Shown piece by piece: positions 1 through 5,331 of a stretch of 5,447 nt of DNA. The DNA lies in NCBI GenBank assembly GCA_003230535.1, contig QIEW01000356.1, positions 1 to 5,447 on the forward strand, in the 5' to 3' direction. Position numbers and translations under genes: made by a program. Under the pieces are notes generated by a model, which worked only from the letters and a program-made list of their open reading frames with translations, searched no databases and was not told the origin of the DNA. The DNA is from a bacterium (lineage in GTDB: Bacteria > SZUA-182 > SZUA-191). Positions within the stretch are counted from its first letter, which is position 1. Each line of letters opens with the position of its first letter.

Positions 1-75
1 GATAACATCGCCCTGGAATTGTACCGAAACGCTCTGAACATATCCAGGGTCATGGAGTATAGGGGGGTCGGATAG
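1..75 (+). CDS. C-terminal end of an unidentified gene (partial)
   Basis: Frame 1 is open from the window edge to a TAG at 73-75. It encodes 24 residues that end NISRVMEYRGVG. The other two plus-strand frames close early. The mix of aliphatic and charged residues (LELYRNALNISR) reads like the last helix of a soluble protein, but the fragment is too short to assign to a family. The gene lies in the same direction as the phosphoesterase that starts 152 bases later. A promoter candidate sits between them, so they need not share a transcript. The call rests only on the open frame and plausible composition. Confidence 0.4.
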   Translation, partial: DNIALELYRNALNISRVMEYRGVG

Positions 76-108
76 AATTAAACAGCCCTGGCTTTAGGTG
101 CTGGAAGT

Positions 109-138
109 TTGACAAACTGTCAGTTATGATAATAGAAT
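109..138 (+). promoter_or_regulatory. Candidate sigma-70 promoter with overlapping inverted repeat
   Basis: A perfect -35 hexamer TTGACA (109-114) is followed after 18 bases by TAGAAT (133-138), one mismatch from the -10 consensus. The predicted start lies about 80 bases ahead of the phosphoesterase gene. The -35 is embedded in a perfect inverted repeat TGACA-AAC-TGTCA (110-122), and GTTTG-A-CAAAC (107-117) overlaps it. A repressor site is therefore possible, though no specific regulator can be named. The following leader (139-227) is AT-rich and shows no riboswitch that I recognise. Confidence 0.4.
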
Positions 139-227
139 AGCTTTTTGATTTCAACTTTAATTTTAGTGGGCTGGGCTCTTTAGTACGTCTTATGTCTACA
201 TCTGGTTGAGCTTGTTGGAGAATAACG

Positions 228-737
228 GTGAATGAACTGCTTGGTGTTATGGCCGATACACATGACAACCTGGCGGCTATCCGGAAGGCGGTCGAGTATT
301 TTAACCAGCGGGGCGTAAAACAGGTCCTGCATGCCGGTGATTATATCGCCCCTTTTAGCTTGGGAGCGCTGGCAAATTTGAAGTGTAATTTAATCGGAGT
401 ATGGGGGAATAATGACGGAGAGAAGATTTTTCTCTTGGAAAAAGCGGCTGGTTTGGGCTTTAGGATCTTCCCCTCGCCCTACCGTTTACAGCTTAACGGC
501 AGGGAAATACTGCTCATGCACGAACCTTATGAACTGGAAGCCCTAATCCACAGCCAATGCTATGACATAATTGTTTATGGGCATCTTCATAAAAGTGATC
601 TGCGGCGCTTGAGCCTGACACCGGAGAAAACAACCCTCATCATAAATCCCGGAGAATGTGGGGGGTGGCTTACCAGAAAATCTACCATTGGTTTAATAGA
701 CCTCAAGACGCTTCAAGCCCAAATAGTCACTCTTTAA
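228..737 (+). CDS. YfcE/MJ0936-family metallophosphoesterase
   Basis: This 169-residue protein matches the usual length of the compact MJ0936/YfcE phosphodiesterases, cytosolic enzymes that use two metal ions to cleave phosphodiester bonds. The metal-ligand motifs appear in order: ADTH (D10, H12), HAGDY (D38), GNND (N61-D63; many relatives have GNCD or GNHD), MHEP (H98, in place of the common THG) and YGHLH (H119, H121). The INPGE segment (N140-E143) is the family's usual INPGS. The start is a GTG at 228, seven bases after GGAG (217-220). The TAA stop is only 10 bases from the end of the converging small Cys-rich gene. The physiological substrate cannot be read from sequence; members of this family are often annotated as phosphodiesterases of unknown substrate. 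There is no signal peptide or membrane segment. The family call is secure and the exact role is not. Confidence 0.93.
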   Translation: MNELLGVMADTHDNLAAIRKAVEYFNQRGVKQVLHAGDYIAPFSLGALANLKCNLIGVWGNNDGEKIFLLEKAAGLGFRIFPSPYRLQLNGREILLMHEPYELEALIHSQCYDIIVYGHLHKSDLRRLSLTPEKTTLIINPGECGGWLTRKSTIGLIDLKTLQAQIVTL

Positions 738-747
738 TTATCATTTC

Positions 748-925
748 CTATGCCGCTACTCTATTGAGATCTTTCTCTTTTTTGAGGTAAGTAGGGCACT
801 TGGAATTCATACTTCCCTTACAGCAAAATCTTTCTTGCTCTAACTTAGTCGGGACCTTTAATCCGTTCAGGAAAGCACAGCACCTTATTACCGGATATCC
901 TTGGTAATATGGGCATGCATTTCAT
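748..925 (-). pseudogene. Small Cys-rich protein gene, frame broken near the start
   Basis: An ATG at 925-923 sits ten bases after a good Shine-Dalgarno AAGGAG (+ strand 936-941). Its own frame stops after 26 residues. The next frame then runs open to a TAG at 748-750 and reads CPYYQGYPVIRCCAF, later RFCCKGS and KCPTYLKKEK. This is the spaced-Cys pattern (CP, CC, CC, CP) of small, probably metal-binding bacterial proteins. No start codon serves that frame upstream, because TGA and TAA stops close it. Removing one surplus base, or one unit of the tandem ATGCATGC at the third codon, joins ATG to the Cys-rich frame. That gives a protein of about 57 residues beginning MKCPYY or MKACPYY. The intact Shine-Dalgarno, stop codon and six cysteines suggest a recent mutation or a sequencing error. 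Function is unknown. Repeat copy 1 lies 61 bases upstream. Confidence 0.6.
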
Positions 926-986
926 AATTAATTTTCTCCTTCATTAATCAAATTTTTAATATTCTTGCTCCACTAAAAACATTACA

Positions 987-1149
987 CCCGAATAATTCGG
1001 GACTTATAACACGCTCGGAGTTGGTCGCTTCCATAGCGGGAGTTTTCGATGATTTGTATGAGCCATTTTGTTTTTTGACCGTTATTTTGTAACTAGCTGT
1101 ATTAAAATAACACCATCAATGTTTGCCGTGGATTTATGAATAATCAGGG
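987..1149 (+). repeat. MITE-like repeat, copy 1
   Basis: This 163-bp non-coding element is about 90 percent identical by eye to 3318-3478 and to the reverse complement of 4586-4745. It opens with the 15-bp palindrome CCCGAATAATTCGGG and closes with GAATAATCAGGG, an imperfect inverted match to the first 12 bases. Inside are two conserved hairpin arms, one around GGTCGCTTCCATAGCGGGAG and one pairing GTTATTTT with AAAATAAC. The flanks TACA and TAAA agree at three of four bases, so the flanking duplication is degraded or absent here. It encodes nothing convincing. It sits upstream of the broken Cys-rich gene, which reads away from it. Confidence 0.85.
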
Positions 1150-1598
1150 TAAAAACATCACCAGCTTCTATAGTTTTATTTTAGCAAGGAACATGCCAAA
1201 AAGATTTGCCGGCCGATAAATTCAAAAACAGGCCTCCCACTAAAACAAGCTCCGAGTAATACCAAGTTGCGATCAAAGAGATTGCTTTTGGAGTAAGGGC
1301 TTACTGCTTCTTAAAGAGCGCGAGCCTGAAGGCTCTACTCCTATTTACGGTTTACTCTATTTATTGCTTGTTTGAACGCAGCTTAGCATAAATGCTAACT
1401 TAGGTGGTGTTTTAGAAGCTGAATTTAATCATAAGTAGCGGGTAATTAAGGAATTTCGTGGTAAGGTGAAAGGTTTTTCGGGTGGATTGTCCTGGCGCCG
1501 GAAAATGCGCCAAGAATAACTAATTGATATGATTGGCCATAAATCAAAATATCGCCGTGGGATGTATTTTCATGATCGGGGATGTTTACCTGATAGGC
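1150..1598. other. Gene-free, hairpin-rich intergenic stretch
   Basis: No convincing coding frame was found on either strand over 449 bases. Four perfect small inverted repeats are visible: AGTAAG-GG-CTTACT (1292-1305), GAGCC-TGAA-GGCTC (1322-1335), TTAGCAT-AA-ATGCTAA (1383-1398) and TGGCGC-N8-GCGCCA (1493-1512). None is followed by a T-tract, so none is a standard intrinsic terminator. The last lies about 85 bases past the regulator stop on the minus strand and could still affect its transcript end. A minus-strand frame continues open for roughly 50 codons past the regulator stop without a start codon or recognisable motif. The region may be the remains of decayed mobile or coding sequence. 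Confidence 0.4.
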
Positions 1599-3014
1599 TT
1601 AGCTGGATTCTTCTTGATCTAAACGTTTAAAATCCTCTTTATGATAGTTGTATTTTTTCATTTTGTCATACAGCGTCTTACTATCTACTTTGGCTTGTCT
1701 GGCTACTAAATTGATACTTCCCCGATGGTGATTGAGGAGTTCTTTTAGATATTTGCGCTCCACCTGTTCTATTATTTGCTGTTTTACCTGCTTTAAGGGC
1801 TGATTAATATCAATTTTCCCAAAGCTATAGATATCTTTATTCCTTCGCTCCCCTGGAATATCAATTTTCTGGATGTTCTTCCCGAGGGTCATTATAATCG
1901 CCCGCTCAAGCAGGTTTTCCAACTCCCGGATATTCCCCGGCCAATGGTAACGCATCATGGCATTCAAAGCATCCTGAGAAATAGTCCGCACATCCTTCTT
2001 CAGCTTATCCCGATATTTTCCGATAAATTTGGTTACCAAAAGGACCAAATCATCCATTCGTTCTCTTAATGGAGGGAGACAAATGGGAATAATATTTAAC
2101 CTATAATAAAGATCTTCTCTAAATTTACCTTCGTCAACCAAGGTTTTTAAATCCTTATTAGTAGCGGCAATAATCCTTACATCCACATCTATAGTGCTAT
2201 TCCCGCCTATCCGCTCAAACCGCCGCTCCTGGAGTATCCGTAACAGTTTCTGTTGAACATATAAAGGAATATCCCCTATCTCATCAAGAAAGATGGTCCC
2301 CTTATGGGCTTGCTCAAATTTACCTATCCGGCGTCTCAGGGCTCCGGTAAACGACCCTTTTTCATAGCCGAAAAGCTCCGACTCCAATAATGTTTCCGGA
2401 ATTGCCCCACAATCTACGGTTACAAAGTCATCGTTCCGGCGGTTACTATTGGAATGGATTGTCTGTGCCAGCAACCCCTTACCGGTACCGGTCTCTCCCA
2501 TTATTAACACCGTAGAATCAATGTTCCTAAGGCTGTTTATGAGACCGTATATCTCCTGCATCTTATGGTTTTTACCAATAATCTTATCGTAGCAATATTT
2601 TTCCGCTTCAGCCTCCGACATATCTTCCCCGGAACTTTCCTCTTTTAAGCCGCTTTTCTCTAGGCAACGATTAATAATGATTTTAATCCGGTCTAGGTTC
2701 AGGGGTTTAAGTACCAAATCATAGGCCCCGGCTTTCATGGCTGCAACCGCGGCATCAACAGAACTATATCCGGTAATAACAACTACCTCGGTAGAGGGTT
2801 GCTCCTCGCGGATCTTACCAACCAACTCCTGTCCATCCATTCCTGGAAGCGACAAATTAACAAAAACCACATCATAGTCGGTTTGCCTCACCATCGCCAG
2901 GCCTTCCGATCCGGAAGCCGCCGTATCTACAATATAACCCCATTTGCCAACAGTTTTTAAAAACAAATCCCGTACTAACGGATCAGTATCTACTACTAAA
3001 ACAGTAACATTCAT
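1599..3014 (-). CDS. Sigma-54-dependent NtrC-family regulator with degenerate receiver
   Basis: This 471-residue protein has the full three-domain NtrC plan. Residues 1-118 are a response-regulator receiver, about 140-375 an AAA+ sigma-54 activation domain, and about 408-465 a Fis-type DNA-binding helix-turn-helix. In the AAA+ domain I see Walker A GETGTGKG (173-180), the sigma-54 contact loop GSFTGA (220-225, a common variant of GAFTGA), Walker B IFLDEIGD (241-248), sensor I AATN and sensor [12 protein letters not shown] (358-367). The ATPase looks intact. The receiver keeps T81 and K103. The expected phosphoacceptor Asp is Asn53 ([12 protein letters not shown]), and the acidic pocket reads D9-T10-D11. 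It may therefore act without phosphorylation or answer another signal. No histidine kinase is nearby. An in-frame TGA four codons upstream supports the ATG at 3014; the Shine-Dalgarno (AGGA, 13 bases away) is weak. Its target promoters are unknown. Confidence 0.95.
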   Translation of the reverse strand: MNVTVLVVDTDPLVRDLFLKTVGKWGYIVDTAASGSEGLAMVRQTDYDVVFVNLSLPGMDGQELVGKIREEQPSTEVVVITGYSSVDAAVAAMKAGAYDLVLKPLNLDRIKIIINRCLEKSGLKEESSGEDMSEAEAEKYCYDKIIGKNHKMQEIYGLINSLRNIDSTVLIMGETGTGKGLLAQTIHSNSNRRNDDFVTVDCGAIPETLLESELFGYEKGSFTGALRRRIGKFEQAHKGTIFLDEIGDIPLYVQQKLLRILQERRFERIGGNSTIDVDVRIIAATNKDLKTLVDEGKFREDLYYRLNIIPICLPPLRERMDDLVLLVTKFIGKYRDKLKKDVRTISQDALNAMMRYHWPGNIRELENLLERAIIMTLGKNIQKIDIPGERRNKDIYSFGKIDINQPLKQVKQQIIEQVERKYLKELLNHHRGSINLVARQAKVDSKTLYDKMKKYNYHKEDFKRLDQEESS

Positions 3015-3083
3015 GACAATAATTCAATCCTGCTGTTTTAAGTGCACTGCAATGTAAGGATTAATCTTTTTACTAAAGAGCCT

Positions 3084-3203
3084 CTTGCAAAACTATCTTT
3101 GATTGTCATTTCCGTGAAAACTGGAATCCATAAGTTGCTGATTTTACACAATCTGGATTCCCGATAAAAGCGCTCGGGAATGACATTTTCAGACTTTTGC
3201 AAG
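3084..3203. repeat. 120-bp inverted-repeat element (GTCATTCCCG type)
   Basis: The ends are perfect 9-bp inverted repeats, CTTGCAAAA (3084-3092) and TTTTGCAAG (3195-3203). Nested inside are GTCATTTCCG (3105-3114) against CGGGAATGAC (3175-3184, one mismatch) and GGAATCCA (3123-3130) against TGGATTCC (3154-3161, perfect). The whole unit could fold as one long hairpin or cruciform. The 'GTCATTCCCG...GGAATCCA' core is a widespread dispersed bacterial repeat. Translations across it give the familiar false peptide WIPVFTEMT. It is unrelated in sequence to the three 160-bp repeats. It fills most of the presumed untranslated leader of the NtrC-family gene. Confidence 0.8.
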
Positions 3204-3211
3204 CACCTCAT

Positions 3212-3241
3212 CTTATAACCTATTAATAGATGTGATGTCAA
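3212..3241 (-). promoter_or_regulatory. Candidate promoter of the NtrC-family gene
   Basis: On the minus strand a perfect TTGACA (3236-3241) is followed after 18 bases by TATAAG (3212-3217), or after 17 by the overlapping TTATAA (3213-3218). Transcription would start near 3205, at the very edge of the inverted-repeat element. That gives a leader of roughly 190 bases before the ATG at 3014. The hexamers and spacing are good, but proof would need transcript 5' ends. Confidence 0.5.
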
Positions 3242-3317
3242 GACAAATTCTTGTGCCAAGGGGGAGTGTCGGCGGGTAGGTCACAGCCACTGTGCACAAG
3301 GCGCTTTGAGAACATAA

Positions 3318-3478
3318 CCCGAATAATTCGGGATTTATAACACGCTCCCGTTGGTCGCTTCCATAGCGGAAGTTTTCGGTGATTTTTATGAAAAATTTGT
3401 TTTTTGACCGTTATTTTGTAACTAGCTGTATTCAAATAACATCATCAATGTTTGCCGTGGATTTATGAATAATCCGGG
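3318..3478 (+). repeat. MITE-like repeat, copy 2
   Basis: This 161-bp copy has the same orientation as copy 1 and is inverted relative to copy 3. It starts with CCCGAATAATTCGGG (3318-3332) and ends GAATAATCCGGG. The outer 12 bases of the two ends match as inverted repeats at 10 positions (CCCGAATAATTC against CCCGGATTATTC). It is flanked on both sides by ATAA (3314-3317 and 3479-3482), an apparent 4-bp target duplication. The element lies 35 bases beyond the permease stop codon and encodes no protein. Confidence 0.88.
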
Positions 3479-3513
3479 ATAAAGAGACTTTTCATCGGCC
3501 GCGGTAAATCCGG

Positions 3514-4554
3514 TCACTGGCGCTTTAAGCTAGTCAGCTTGCCATAGAATATTAGTCCCAATAGAATTACTGACCCCACAACCTTAACAAACTCAGGCAG
3601 CAGTTCAGCGGCTGTTCCCACCGTGGCCAAAGCGCTAACTCCCAGGTTAAAATAGATCTGGTTTAGCAACCAGCCCAGCAGAATACTCATGAAAGCGATA
3701 CTGGTTAAATAGATAATCGTTGTTTTAGAGCCCATTTGTTTGCCTACTACCAGGATGGTGGCGATGTTGGTTGCCGGGCCGGCTAAAAGAAGCACCAGGG
3801 CTGCTCCGGGCGATAATCCCTTGAGGATTAAGGCGGCCGCAATAGGGGTGGAGGCCGTTGCGCAGATATAGAGCGGAATACCTGCCAACAACATTATCAG
3901 CATCGACAATATTCCGCTGTCCAGATATTGTCCGAAAAAACCTTCGGGAATAGCGACGGAGATAACTCCAGCCATAATTATGCCGATAATCAGCCACTTG
4001 GAGATATCATCCACCAAATCCACAAAAGCATATTCCAGCGCTCTTTTGAATTTTGCCCGCCTGCTGTGGTTATGGTGATCCGAGTTTGAATTCCCACAGG
4101 TAGGACATTGCTGAGGAGCTATATCCGCCAGCTCGTCCTTATGGGAGAACAGGTTCTCGGACAATCCGGCAAATATGGCGGTCAGAAGAGCCGCCAGAGG
4201 GCGGAAAATAGTCATTATGGGATCGAGCAGGGCGTAACTGATAGCAAGGGAATCCATCCCCGTTTCGGGGGTGGAAATGAGAAAGGAGAGGGTCGCCCCC
4301 CGACTGGCCCCCTGTTTCCTTAAAGATAAGGCGGTAGGGATGACACCGCAGGAGCAAAGGGGCAGCGGGAGACCAATAAGAGCGGCCCGGAGTACCGAAC
4401 CGAACCCCTTTTTACCGAGCATGGAAGCTACCTTTTCTTTGGGGTAGAAGATATATAATAGCCCGGCGATAAAGAATCCGAACAGAATATAGATGGCGGC
4501 GTCGTTAAAAATTCGTATTATTTCCAGTAACATATCTCTAATGAGCATTGGCAT
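3514..4554 (-). CDS. SO_0444-like metal efflux permease (YraQ/ArsP_1-type)
   Basis: This is a polytopic inner-membrane permease of 346 residues from the chosen start. It has hydrophobic segments near residues 19-37, 55-80, 105-130, 187-202, 213-233, 238-272, 280-297 and 325-338. The signature PLPLCSCGVIPTAL (C67, C69), followed by KQGASRGATLSFLISTPETG, and the second-half PLYICATASTPIAAAL (C231) match YraQ/DUF318 permeases, especially the SO_0444 group annotated as Cu/Zn efflux transporters. The loop between the halves carries CPTCG (C150, C153) and HHNH (160-163), a likely metal-binding insert. The ArsR gene upstream on the same strand fits metal-induced export. The frame stays open to an ATG at 4599, but that ATG and its context belong to repeat copy 3. 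The ATG at 4554 follows a GGTGAT Shine-Dalgarno (4559-4564) outside the repeat, so I prefer it. The exported metal (Zn, Cu, Cd or arsenical) is inferred, not shown. Confidence 0.9.
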   Translation of the reverse strand: MPMLIRDMLLEIIRIFNDAAIYILFGFFIAGLLYIFYPKEKVASMLGKKGFGSVLRAALIGLPLPLCSCGVIPTALSLRKQGASRGATLSFLISTPETGMDSLAISYALLDPIMTIFRPLAALLTAIFAGLSENLFSHKDELADIAPQQCPTCGNSNSDHHNHSRRAKFKRALEYAFVDLVDDISKWLIIGIIMAGVISVAIPEGFFGQYLDSGILSMLIMLLAGIPLYICATASTPIAAALILKGLSPGAALVLLLAGPATNIATILVVGKQMGSKTTIIYLTSIAFMSILLGWLLNQIYFNLGVSALATVGTAAELLPEFVKVVGSVILLGLIFYGKLTSLKRQ

Positions 4555-4585
4555 TCTAATCACCGCCCTTATTTTAACCATTGAG

Positions 4586-4745
4586 CCAGGAATATTCATA
4601 AATCCACGGCAAACATTGGTGATGTTACTTGAATACAGCTACTTACAAAATAACGGCCAAAAACAAAATTTTCATATAAATCACCGAAAACTCCCGTTAT
4701 AGAAGCGACCAACGGGAGCGTATTTATGATCCCGAATTATTCGGG
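4586..4745 (-). repeat. MITE-like repeat, copy 3, between arsR and permease
   Basis: This 160-bp inverted copy reads on the minus strand from CCCGAATAATTCGGG (4745-4731) to GAATATTCCTGG (ending at 4586). It is nearly 90 percent identical to copy 2 by eye. Exact TGAG duplications flank it (4582-4585 and 4746-4749). Removing the element and one TGAG restores a compact arsR-permease spacer. Its right end supplies the ATG at 4599 that spuriously extends the permease frame. The internal arms CTCCCGTT/AACGGGAG are perfectly paired here, unlike in copies 1 and 2. Confidence 0.88.
4691..4718 (-). terminator. Terminator-like hairpin inside repeat copy 3
   Basis: On the minus strand an 8-bp perfect stem CTCCCGTT/AACGGGAG with a 12-base loop is followed at once by TTTTC. 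This resembles a weak intrinsic terminator, although the loop is long and the T-tract short. It lies 61 bases after the ArsR stop, in the path of any transcript running on into the permease. Confidence 0.3.
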
Positions 4746-4759
4746 TGAGCAATTGTTCA
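4746..4759 (-). promoter_or_regulatory. Second ArsR-operator-like site
   Basis: TGAGCAATTGTTCA is a 6-2-6 inverted repeat with one mismatch. It has the same layout as the strong site upstream of arsR (TGAACA-AC-TGTTCA). It lies 19 bases after the arsR stop. Its first four bases are the TGAG duplicated by repeat copy 3, so the site survived the insertion but is now about 190 bases from the permease start. Whether it binds ArsR is inference. Confidence 0.4.
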
Positions 4760-4778
4760 ATTAATAACTAAAAAATAA

Positions 4779-5138
4779 TTACCTCTCGGTTACATGCTCC
4801 AGGCCCCGGTCGAACAGTTCGTTGATGTGATGGTCATCAAGCGAGTAATATGCCATTTTACCTTCCTTGCGACATTTTACTAACCGTAAATTTCTTAAAA
4901 TACGGAGTTGGTGGGAGATGGCCGAATCGCTCATATCCAACAGATGAGCAATATCACAAACGCACAGTTCCTCCACAGATAGGGCAAATATTATCTTGGT
5001 TCTGGTAGGATCACCCAGTACCTTAAACGTTTCCGCCAACCTGACTATAATATCGTCCGGCTTTAATAATCCTCTTACTTTATTTACCTTATCCTCATTG
5101 ACAAACTTTATCTCGCAAACGTCCTTGTTCTCTTCCAT
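4779..5138 (-). CDS. ArsR/SmtB-family metal-responsive repressor
   Basis: This 119-residue winged-helix repressor binds its operator until a metal ion releases it. After a variable N-terminus come the core ETFKVLGDPTRTKIIFAL (36-53) and ELCVCD (57-62). The recognition helix is SDSAISHQLRILRNLRLV (70-87), and the wing is KEGKMAYYSL. Both classic metal sites are visible. The alpha3 CVC pair (C59, C61, plus C8 near the N-terminus) resembles CadC. A complete alpha5 set D102-x-H104-x10-H115-x-x-E118 resembles SmtB/CzrA. Zinc, cadmium or lead are therefore plausible inducers. The frame runs up to an ATG at 5219, but that would contain the -35, -10 and operator. The ATG at 5138, eight bases after GGAG (5147-5150), is the sound start. 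The permease follows on the same strand and is the probable target. Confidence 0.94.
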   Translation of the reverse strand: MEENKDVCEIKFVNEDKVNKVRGLLKPDDIIVRLAETFKVLGDPTRTKIIFALSVEELCVCDIAHLLDMSDSAISHQLRILRNLRLVKCRKEGKMAYYSLDDHHINELFDRGLEHVTER

Positions 5139-5167
5139 AATATTGGCTCCAGGATAAATGCAATATG

Positions 5168-5181
5168 TGAACAACTGTTCA
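5168..5181 (-). promoter_or_regulatory. ArsR/SmtB operator upstream of arsR
   Basis: TGAACA-AC-TGTTCA is a perfect 6-2-6 inverted repeat and matches the TGAAC/GTTCA core typical of SmtB/CzrA-type operators. It begins nine bases past the -10 element, so a bound dimer would cover the predicted transcription start. It lies 30 bases upstream of the arsR ATG, consistent with autorepression. Confidence 0.75.
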
Positions 5182-5190
5182 TCTGTACCT

Positions 5191-5219
5191 ATATTATCCG
5201 CTTTGGTATTTAATGTCAA
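5191..5219 (-). promoter_or_regulatory. Strong sigma-70 promoter of arsR
   Basis: On the minus strand a perfect TTGACA (5214-5219) and TAATAT (5191-5196, near-consensus) are separated by the optimal 17 bases. Transcription should start near 5184, immediately before the operator. The transcript would read arsR and then, if it passes repeat copy 3, the permease. Confidence 0.8.
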
Positions 5220-5331
5220 GTATTTTTGTACCTTAGAGCCGTGGGAGTCAATCCCGACAGTTGATATACTTATTTTGTGGCGGACCCCTAATCGTCTTAC
5301 GGCAAGGATGCGGCTTATTGGCCGCCTCTGG

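Noticed and set aside
50-268. Minus-strand open frame opposite the promoter and start of the phosphoesterase
   Set aside because: It overlaps the well-supported promoter and GTG start, is low in complexity (KLKLKSKS) and has no Shine-Dalgarno.
748-925. Selenocysteine or programmed frameshift in the Cys-rich gene
   Set aside because: The TGA and TAA upstream in the Cys frame precede the Shine-Dalgarno-served ATG, and there is no slippery heptamer or SECIS-like hairpin. A simple indel explains it better.
3038-3259. Minus-strand open frame of 73 codons
   Set aside because: It is a translation through the 120-bp inverted repeat (WIPVFTEMT peptide) and the promoter of the NtrC-family gene, with no Shine-Dalgarno or family resemblance.
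3236-3259. Sigma-54-like sequence TTGGCACA upstream of the NtrC-family gene (minus strand)
   Set aside because: The -24 part fits, but the -12 GC is absent at the right spacing (TTTG or a shifted TTGT instead).
3238-3435. Minus-strand open frame of 65 codons
   Set aside because: About half of it is repeat copy 2 read in one frame. A similar peptide (NHRKLPL) comes from copy 3, which shows it is a repeat artefact.
4555-4599. Longer permease N-terminus starting at the ATG at 4599
   Set aside because: That ATG and its upstream bases are the end of repeat copy 3. The ATG at 4554 has a GGTGAT Shine-Dalgarno outside the repeat and gives an N-terminus more typical of the family.
987-4745. CRISPR array or complete insertion sequence
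   Set aside because: The repeats are about 160 bp, widely and unevenly spaced, and in both orientations. No cas gene or transposase is present.
5139-5219. Longer ArsR N-terminus starting at the ATG at 5219
   Set aside because: It would place the -35, -10 and operator inside the coding region. The ATG at 5138 has a clear GGAG.
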